Below are positions 30,118-34,727 of a DNA stretch of 34,727 nt, one piece after another. Every line of letters begins with the position of its first letter. The first letter of the stretch is position 1. Under the pieces are notes generated by a model. It saw only the letters and a list, made by a program, of their open reading frames with translations, was not told where the DNA came from and made no database searches. The translations under genes were made by a program, and so were the position numbers. The stretch is from NCBI GenBank assembly GCA_016930595.1, contig JAFGGJ010000047.1:1-34727 (forward strand), given 5' to 3'. The DNA comes from Planctomycetota bacterium. GTDB lineage: Bacteria > Planctomycetota > SZUA-567 > JAFGGJ01.

Positions 30118-31275
30118 TCAGCCATTCCCTTCCGAAGTCTTGCCGTCCTTGGGGAAAAACGCGTGGAATGTGCTGCCCTTGCCGGGCTTGCTTTCAACCC
30201 ATATCCTGCCGCCGTGCATCTCCATTATCCGGCGGCAGATGTAAAGACCCAGCCCCGTCGACTGCTCGCCGCCCGTCGTTTCCGCCGAGCCCTTCCCGAA
30301 ACTCTCGAATATCTTTTCCTGCTCGTCGGGCACTATCCCGGGGCCCGTGTCCGCCACCGTCAGGAGCACCCCGTCGCCCCGCCACGCCGTCTGCACGTTC
30401 ACAAGGCCCCCCTTCGGCGTGTACTTCAGGGCGTTCGTCACTATGTTCGATACCACCTGGTTTATCCGGAACGGGTCGGCGTTGATCGGAAGGACCTCCT
30501 CGTCGAGCAGGAAGTCCATCGTTATGTCCTTCTCTATCGCGTTCGGGAACAGCGATACCACGTTGTCTTCCACTATCTGGTTCACCAGCGTCGGCGCTAT
30601 GTTCAGCGCGAACGTCCCGCGGTACAGCCGGAACACCTCGAGCATGTCGTTCACCAGCGCTTCCATGCGCGCCACGTTCCTCCTCATGATGTCCAGGATC
30701 TCGCGGTTCTCGACGGCGTCGTCGACCCTTATCATGGCGAGCGAGAGTTTCATCGTCGTGAGGGGGCTCCGCAGGTCGTGTGTGGCTATCGAAAAGAATT
30801 CGTCACGCGTCGCCAGGAGGTGTTCGAGGTGTTTCAGCGCCTCCCTCGTCCGCTCCTTTTCCTCCGCCAGCGACTGCACCAGGCCCGCCTCGCACTTCAC
30901 CGCCTCCATCGCACGCAGCACCGTGTCCAGCGGGTGCGTTTGCTTCAGCCTCACGTGGCACAGGCCGGTCTCGTCCTCCGCGCTCCCCCACACCACCGTG
31001 CCGTAGGCGTCCGTTCCGCCTGCCGCCGCGGCGGCCTGTTCCGCCTTCACGCCCTTCCCCACGATTACTGCGAGGTGGTTTCGCGTTTCCCCGCCCTCTT
31101 CCCACCCGGCGGCGGCGGCGGCGGCCTTGAGCTCCCGCGCACGCGCTTTCCCGCCCGGCAGCGTCTTTATCAGCATTCTGCCGGGATGGACTTTAACGTG
31201 CCGGGTCAGCGCTTTACGCGCCTCTTCCAGCATCCCCGGGGGTTTTTTGCCTTTTGTCCTCGTCTTTTTCGGCAT
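30118..31275 (-). CDS. Soluble sensor histidine kinase
   Basis: This 385-residue protein has no membrane segment, so it is a cytoplasmic kinase. A basic, low-complexity N-terminal region of about 130 residues matches nothing I recognise. A short coiled coil (about 133-158) leads to the HisKA domain with H166 in SIATHDLRSPLTTM. The ATPase domain follows with the N-box (NIVTNALKY, N281), DTGPGI (309-314) and GLGL (341-344). No response regulator lies nearby. The downstream STAS protein may be its functional output, which is inference. ATG at 31275 has no ribosome-binding site and probably sits at the transcript's 5' end. TTG at 31281 is an unlikely alternative. Confidence 0.93.
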   Translation of the reverse strand: MPKKTRTKGKKPPGMLEEARKALTRHVKVHPGRMLIKTLPGGKARARELKAAAAAAGWEEGGETRNHLAVIVGKGVKAEQAAAAAGGTDAYGTVVWGSAEDETGLCHVRLKQTHPLDTVLRAMEAVKCEAGLVQSLAEEKERTREALKHLEHLLATRDEFFSIATHDLRSPLTTMKLSLAMIRVDDAVENREILDIMRRNVARMEALVNDMLEVFRLYRGTFALNIAPTLVNQIVEDNVVSLFPNAIEKDITMDFLLDEEVLPINADPFRINQVVSNIVTNALKYTPKGGLVNVQTAWRGDGVLLTVADTGPGIVPDEQEKIFESFGKGSAETTGGEQSTGLGLYICRRIMEMHGGRIWVESKPGKGSTFHAFFPKDGKTSEGNG

Positions 31276-31283
31276 TATCAATC

Positions 31284-31311
31284 AGTATCCGGTCCCGCCC
31301 TGCAGTGTCAA
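31284..31311 (-). promoter_or_regulatory. Promoter for the histidine kinase unit, likely leaderless
   Basis: On the minus strand a perfect TTGACA (31311-31306) and GATACT (31289-31284) are 16 bases apart. Transcription would start about two bases before ATG at 31275. The lack of any ribosome-binding site agrees with a leaderless message. Its -35 overlaps that of the divergent promoter at 31305-31333. Confidence 0.55.
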
Positions 31312-31333
31312 GCGGTCCTCGGCGTGTTATAAT
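31305..31333 (+). promoter_or_regulatory. Promoter for the flavin reductase unit
   Basis: GTGTCA (31305-31310) and a perfect TATAAT (31328-31333) are 17 bases apart. The predicted start near 31340 leaves a leader of about 32 bases that includes GGAGG at 31361-31365, six bases before the GTG start. The -35 hexamer uses the same five base pairs as the opposing kinase promoter. Confidence 0.55.
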
Positions 31334-31338
31334 ACGCC
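31321..31338. repeat. 18-bp near-perfect palindrome over a -10 element
   Basis: The 18 bases from 31321 to 31338 have GGCGT and ACGCC as outer arms and pair at eight of nine positions. The -10 TATAAT is enclosed. This is the layout of a repressor operator, and it resembles the dyad-covered TATAAT at 19588-19614, although the arm sequences differ. Confidence 0.45.
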
Positions 31339-31371
31339 CGCCGCACTGCCGCGGTTGAAAGGAGGCCCCGC

Positions 31372-31878
31372 GTGAAACAGGTCCCCTATTCCGTCGCCAT
31401 CGCCCGCAAGTATCCCGAACATATAGCCTGGGCCGTCACCTGGGACGAACAGAACTCGCGCCCCGACATCATAGTCCTCGGCTGGGCCATGCCCACTTCC
31501 AACAAGCCGCCCATGCTTGCCGTTTCCATCGCCTTCACCCGCCACAGCCACAAGCTTCTTGCCGAAACCGGCGAATTCGTCCTGGCGTTCCCTTCCGTGG
31601 ATATGGCGGCCGCCACCACGCTCTGCGGCACAAAGTCGGGACGGGATACCGACAAGATGGCCGAATGCGGTCTCCGCGCTCTTCCAGCGTCCCGCGTCAG
31701 GCCGCCTCTCATCGACGGCTGTCCCGCGTGTTTCGAATGCATTGTCCGGGGCCGCCTTGATACCGGTGACCATACCGTTTTCGCCGGCGAAGTGGTCGCC
31801 GCTCACGTCTGTGAAGACGAAACCGTCGCGCGCCTGTATAATTGGTCCGGTGAATTCGGCCCGGCCGTCCGGCCGTGA
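31372..31878 (+). CDS. Flavin reductase-like (FMN-binding split barrel) protein
   Basis: This 168-residue protein has the split-barrel fold of flavin reductase-like proteins. After AWAVTWDE and DIIVLGWAMPTSNKPPMLAVSIA comes the family's TRHSHKLLAETGEFVLAFPS, and the final strands include CFECIVRGRLDTGDHTVFAGEVVAAHV. It probably binds FMN and may act as a small oxidoreductase. Its electron donor is unknown. The start is GTG at 31372, with GGAGG six bases upstream. It is the first gene of a three-gene plus-strand unit, and the next gene begins 18 bases later. Confidence 0.9.
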   Translation: MKQVPYSVAIARKYPEHIAWAVTWDEQNSRPDIIVLGWAMPTSNKPPMLAVSIAFTRHSHKLLAETGEFVLAFPSVDMAAATTLCGTKSGRDTDKMAECGLRALPASRVRPPLIDGCPACFECIVRGRLDTGDHTVFAGEVVAAHVCEDETVARLYNWSGEFGPAVRP

Positions 31879-31896
31879 CCGGTGAAAGGCCCTGCG

Positions 31897-33309
31897 ATGC
31901 CAGAAGACGACGACAAGGCCGCGGAAACGCCCGCCGCCACGGAAGACCGGTCTCCTGATTCTTCGCCCGGCAAGCAGCCGTCAGGGGCCGCCCCCGCCGG
32001 CCGCGCGTACGTTCCTTTCCTCATCGTCCCCGCCGTCGCCATACTCCCCGCCGTTCTTATCCGGCTGATGGGCCGCGCTCCGGGTCTCCCCGCCCAGTAC
32101 GCCGCCGGTTTTATCGCCATCGGTATCGTCTCCGGCATATCCGCCCTGGGCAGGCGTATCCCTTTTCTCAGTTCGGTCCCGCACAGGCAGCGGATCGTGG
32201 GCGGTATTGCTCTGGGCATCGCCGCGGCGGCGGCGCTCGCCGGAATTCTCATGCGCTTCGAAACCGTCGGCTTCGCCGCTCTCGGCGTTTCCGCCGTCCT
32301 CATGCTCGACTCGCCTTCCTTCAACACCCAGAACAGGGCATGGCTGCTCATCGGTGCTCTTGTCTACGGCACGGCCGCGGCCGCCGTCCTGTCCAACACC
32401 CCTAACGCCGAACTCGCCTCCTTCCTCTGGGAAGCCGGCGCGTCCGCATGGCTCGCCGTGCTGGGCGGGATTCTCGTCGTCGGCCTCACCGGCGCTTCCA
32501 CGCCCGCCGTGCGGATCCCGCTCGCTTCCGCCGCCGCAGCGGCTTTCACGCTGATGGGCGGCGAGTACTTCGACCGCATGGCCGCAGCGGACCTTTCGAG
32601 CTACACGTACGCCGTGGGCGTCGCCGTCAACATGTTTCTGGCCGGTATCGGCTACGCCGCGGCGGTCTTCGACCACCGCTCCGCACTCGTCTGGGGCGGC
32701 ATGGGAAGCGTCGTCTTCGCCGTGCTCGGCCCCCCGGGCTATTCGGTTTACCTTGCCGCTTCCCTTGCTTCGGCCGGCGCGAAGCTGCTTGCGCGGGAAC
32801 GCGCCCCGAGACCCTCGTGGAACTTCGTCGACGTCCTTGTCGACCTGTCGATCGGCTCCGCCCTCCTGCTGCTTTTCTTCGTTTTTCAGAAACGCGTTCT
32901 CCTGTCCATGGGTATCGCTTCCCTTGCCGCCCTCGCCGCCTTCGAAGCCGCGTCGGGTATCGGGCGCAGGTGGGCGGCTTCCGCCTACCGCCTGCTGCCA
33001 TGGAAGAAGATGAAACCCGGCGCGCCCGGCGCCGTCAGCTACCACGGCCTGCTCGCCGCCGCCGCCGTTTCCTTTGCCGTTCCGCTCGTGCCCCTCATCC
33101 TCCAGATTCCTCCCCGCTACGGCTACACCGTCGGTTGGGGATGCCTGGTTGCCGCGTCGGCCTTTGTCGCCGTCATGCTGCGCAGCCTCCTGCGCGGCTT
33201 CGGCGTCCTCCCGGAAGGCGCCCCGTCACGCGTCGCCGCTCCCTTCCTCGCCCCGCTCCTCGCGCTTCTCGGTACGCTCGCGCAGATGCGCCTCTTCCCC
33301 CCGTCCTAG
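31897..33309 (+). CDS. Multi-spanning membrane protein, unknown family
   Basis: This 470-residue protein has a hydrophilic, Asp/Glu/Pro-rich N-terminal tail of about 40 residues and then about 12-13 hydrophobic segments rich in alanine, in apparent pairs with short loops. I see no transporter signature. The start is ATG at 31897, because GAAAGG stands seven bases upstream. A GTG at 31882 would add five residues but has no ribosome-binding site. It sits between the flavin reductase and pyruvate kinase genes (gaps of 18 and 6 bases), so the three are co-transcribed. Confidence 0.78.
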   Translation: MPEDDDKAAETPAATEDRSPDSSPGKQPSGAAPAGRAYVPFLIVPAVAILPAVLIRLMGRAPGLPAQYAAGFIAIGIVSGISALGRRIPFLSSVPHRQRIVGGIALGIAAAAALAGILMRFETVGFAALGVSAVLMLDSPSFNTQNRAWLLIGALVYGTAAAAVLSNTPNAELASFLWEAGASAWLAVLGGILVVGLTGASTPAVRIPLASAAAAAFTLMGGEYFDRMAAADLSSYTYAVGVAVNMFLAGIGYAAAVFDHRSALVWGGMGSVVFAVLGPPGYSVYLAASLASAGAKLLARERAPRPSWNFVDVLVDLSIGSALLLLFFVFQKRVLLSMGIASLAALAAFEAASGIGRRWAASAYRLLPWKKMKPGAPGAVSYHGLLAAAAVSFAVPLVPLILQIPPRYGYTVGWGCLVAASAFVAVMLRSLLRGFGVLPEGAPSRVAAPFLAPLLALLGTLAQMRLFPPS

Positions 33310-33315
33310 AACGGA

Positions 33316-34353
33316 ATGCCCATGGAAAACGCCAGGACTCTGATAGTCGCGACCCTGGGACCGGCTTCTTCCGGGAAAGACACCCTGGACAGCCTCGTTG
33401 ACGAAGGCGTGGACGTTTTCAGGATCAACCTGTCCCACGGCGAACGCTCCGGGCACCGCGAGCTCATCCGCAGGGCTGCCGCCGCGGGCGCCAGGGTCAT
33501 GATAGACCTGCCCGGTCCCAAGATCCGCGTGCGCGACAGCACTTCTCCGTTCCCCGTGCGCGTCGCCGAAGGCGATGTTCTCTCCGTCGCATCCGACCCT
33601 TCCGGCCTTGCGGGCGGCGTCACCGGCATACTGCTTCCCCCCGGAATAGCCTTCGACCGCGCCACCGTAGGATCCAGGGTCCTGATCGACGACGGCAACA
33701 TCGAACTCGTCATACGCAGCGTCTCGTCATCGGGCCTCACCGTAGAAAGCGTTTCCGACGGGGAAATCAAGCCCCGCAAAGGCGTGGCTTTCTCCGAAGA
33801 CCTTACATGCTTCCCGCCGCTGGTGGAAGCCGACCGGACTGCTCTCCATGAGCTGGCCGGCGAACCGTTCGATACCGTCGCCGCCTCCTTTGTCAAGGCC
33901 CCGGACACCGTCTCCGCTCTCCGCTCCGAACTCGACTCCCTCGGTTCCAGCGCGTCCATCATAGCCAAGATCGAAGACCCCGCCGGCGTGCAGAACGTCG
34001 AGGACATCCTCCGCATCGCCGACGGGATCATGGTGGCCAGGGGCGACCTGGGCGTCTGCACGCCCATCGCCGCACTGCCTCTCCTCCAGAAGAAACTCGT
34101 CGCCCTCGCCAACTATCACCGCAGGACCGTCATCGTCGCCACCCAGATGCTCGAATCCATGACCGAACACACGCGCCCCACACGGGCGGAAGTCACCGAC
34201 GTCGCCAACGCCGTTCTGGACGGCGCCGACGCCGTGATGCTTTCGGCGGAAACCGCCGTAGGCAAATATCCCGTGCTGACGGTGCGCACGATGGCCACGA
34301 TCATCGCCCACGCCGAAAAAGCGCTCCGCACGGGCCTCAAAACCATCCTCTAA
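33316..34353 (+). CDS. pyk: Pyruvate kinase lacking the C-terminal domain
   Basis: This protein of about 345 residues should convert phosphoenolpyruvate and ADP to pyruvate and ATP. The catalytic A and B domains are complete: ATLGPASS, FRINLSHGE (R36, N38), DLPGPKIRVRD, the B domain at about 65-160, AASFVKAP, IIAKIEDPAGVQN, DGIMVARGDLGV, and VIVATQMLESM, followed by TRAEVTDVANAVLDGADAVM. It stops right after the A domain, about 120 residues short of typical enzymes, so the C domain that usually holds the allosteric site is missing. The stop is clean, with no remnant behind it. ATG at 33322 is an alternative start with GGA six bases before it. Confidence 0.93.
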   Translation: MPMENARTLIVATLGPASSGKDTLDSLVDEGVDVFRINLSHGERSGHRELIRRAAAAGARVMIDLPGPKIRVRDSTSPFPVRVAEGDVLSVASDPSGLAGGVTGILLPPGIAFDRATVGSRVLIDDGNIELVIRSVSSSGLTVESVSDGEIKPRKGVAFSEDLTCFPPLVEADRTALHELAGEPFDTVAASFVKAPDTVSALRSELDSLGSSASIIAKIEDPAGVQNVEDILRIADGIMVARGDLGVCTPIAALPLLQKKLVALANYHRRTVIVATQMLESMTEHTRPTRAEVTDVANAVLDGADAVMLSAETAVGKYPVLTVRTMATIIAHAEKALRTGLKTIL

Positions 34354-34372
34354 CCCCCCCCCCACCCCCCCC
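34354..34372 (+). repeat. Homopolymeric C tract (C10-A-C8)
   Basis: Directly after the pyruvate kinase TAA come ten C, one A and eight C. On the other strand these are long G-runs. Such tracts slip during replication and sequencing and can form quadruplexes. Being 3' of the gene, the tract cannot shift its frame. Confidence 0.85.
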
Positions 34373-34515
34373 GACCGGCTGTGCCGTTCCTGCCTGCCGG
34401 CAATTGAGCGTTTCTCGCGCGCAGTCCCCCCGTACGGTAAAGCGGTGTACTGCTGCGGTATTGTCTTATATGCAGGCCGCAGGCGCTGGGTGGGTGGGGT
34501 CTTTGAAAAATCGGA

Positions 34516-34555
34516 GGCGCAAACGGCGCTCTTCCCCTTGCGCCGTTATCGCGCC
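34516..34555. repeat. Nested inverted repeat (hairpin)
   Basis: AACGGCGC (34522-34529) and GCGCCGTT (34540-34547) are perfect inverse complements around a 10-base pyrimidine loop. An outer pair, GGCGC (34516-34520) and GCGCC (34551-34555), extends the stem across small internal loops. No T-run follows on the plus strand, so it is not a standard terminator. It could be an RNA structure or a binding site. Confidence 0.5.
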
Positions 34556-34727
34556 GAATAATCAATGTTCCTGTTCCTGCGCGAAAACAAACCTTCCTTG
34601 CCGAAGGCAGGCGCGCCAGCAAATTCCGTGCCAGAGGTCGGAATCTACTACAGGCGTATACGACACACGCGTGAAAACGGCCCGAAAACGTCTACAGGAT
34701 CGCAATTCGGCGCGGGTTTGGCGCGGA

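Larger units (their letters stand above)
34354..34727. other. Non-coding right end of the window
   Basis: No convincing gene occupies these 374 bases. A 90-codon open frame on the minus strand runs across the C tract and has no recognisable features. The region holds the C tract, the nested inverted repeat at 34516-34555 and short AT-rich patches (34461-34475 and 34556-34570) that could belong to promoters for a gene beyond the window. I cannot identify a terminator for the pyruvate kinase unit with confidence. Confidence 0.55.

Noticed and set aside
34350-34622. 90-codon minus-strand frame at the right end
   Set aside because: It runs through the homopolymer tract, has a biased composition and no ribosome-binding site or homology.

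Overview
The window is GC-rich bacterial chromosomal DNA with 28 coding genes that I can support. I saw no rRNA, tRNA, CRISPR array, phage gene or insertion sequence. The likely host is an uncultured, probably anaerobic, diderm-like bacterium. Anaerobic hints are a two-gene minimal SUF Fe-S system, a 2[4Fe-4S] ferredoxin and a 2-hydroxyacyl-CoA dehydratase-like protein. Large secreted LamG, propeller and helical-repeat proteins, plus a membrane pseudokinase, recall PVC-type or other candidate phyla. That placement is a guess; no marker here settles it.

Layout. 1-187 is an AT-richer non-coding end with TGCA dyads and a G-quadruplex motif. 188-2003 (minus) is a FecCD-type permease and its ATPase. 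2129-5858 (plus) is a membrane pseudokinase followed by a secreted helical protein. 5903-6304 (minus) is a ferredoxin and an Nfu-type Fe-S protein. 6354-11551 (plus) is a large secreted PcRGLX/YetA-like protein with an inserted propeller, translationally coupled to a protein with three LamG-like domains. 11500-18891 (minus) is a tightly packed seven-gene run: M42 aminopeptidase, seryl-tRNA synthetase, AGE-family epimerase, cell-wall amidase, DUF366 protein, 2-hydroxyacyl-CoA dehydratase-like protein and an LPG-synthase-type flippase-like membrane protein. 19158-21090 (plus) is a STAS protein and a secreted protein, each with its own control elements. 21068-25915 (minus) is LemA, an M48 protease with zinc ribbon, SufC, a short SufB/D and a nitrilase-family amidohydrolase. 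26063-29211 (minus) is two secreted repeat proteins. 29293-31275 (minus) is a soluble histidine kinase, a STAS protein and a SLOG/TIGR00725 protein. 31372-34353 (plus) is a flavin reductase-like protein, a multi-spanning membrane protein and a pyruvate kinase without its C-terminal domain. 34354-34727 is non-coding.

Together the genes cover Fe-S assembly and uptake, envelope and secreted functions, and STAS/histidine-kinase signalling. The strongest signals beyond routine annotation are: a reversal of GC skew near 19-22 kb that does not depend on gene direction and looks like a replication terminus; a pseudokinase-secreted protein pair; a propeller inserted into a YetA-like lyase fold; a short single SufB/D with both catalytic-type residues; and back-to-back promoters sharing one -35 element, one of which probably gives a leaderless message.
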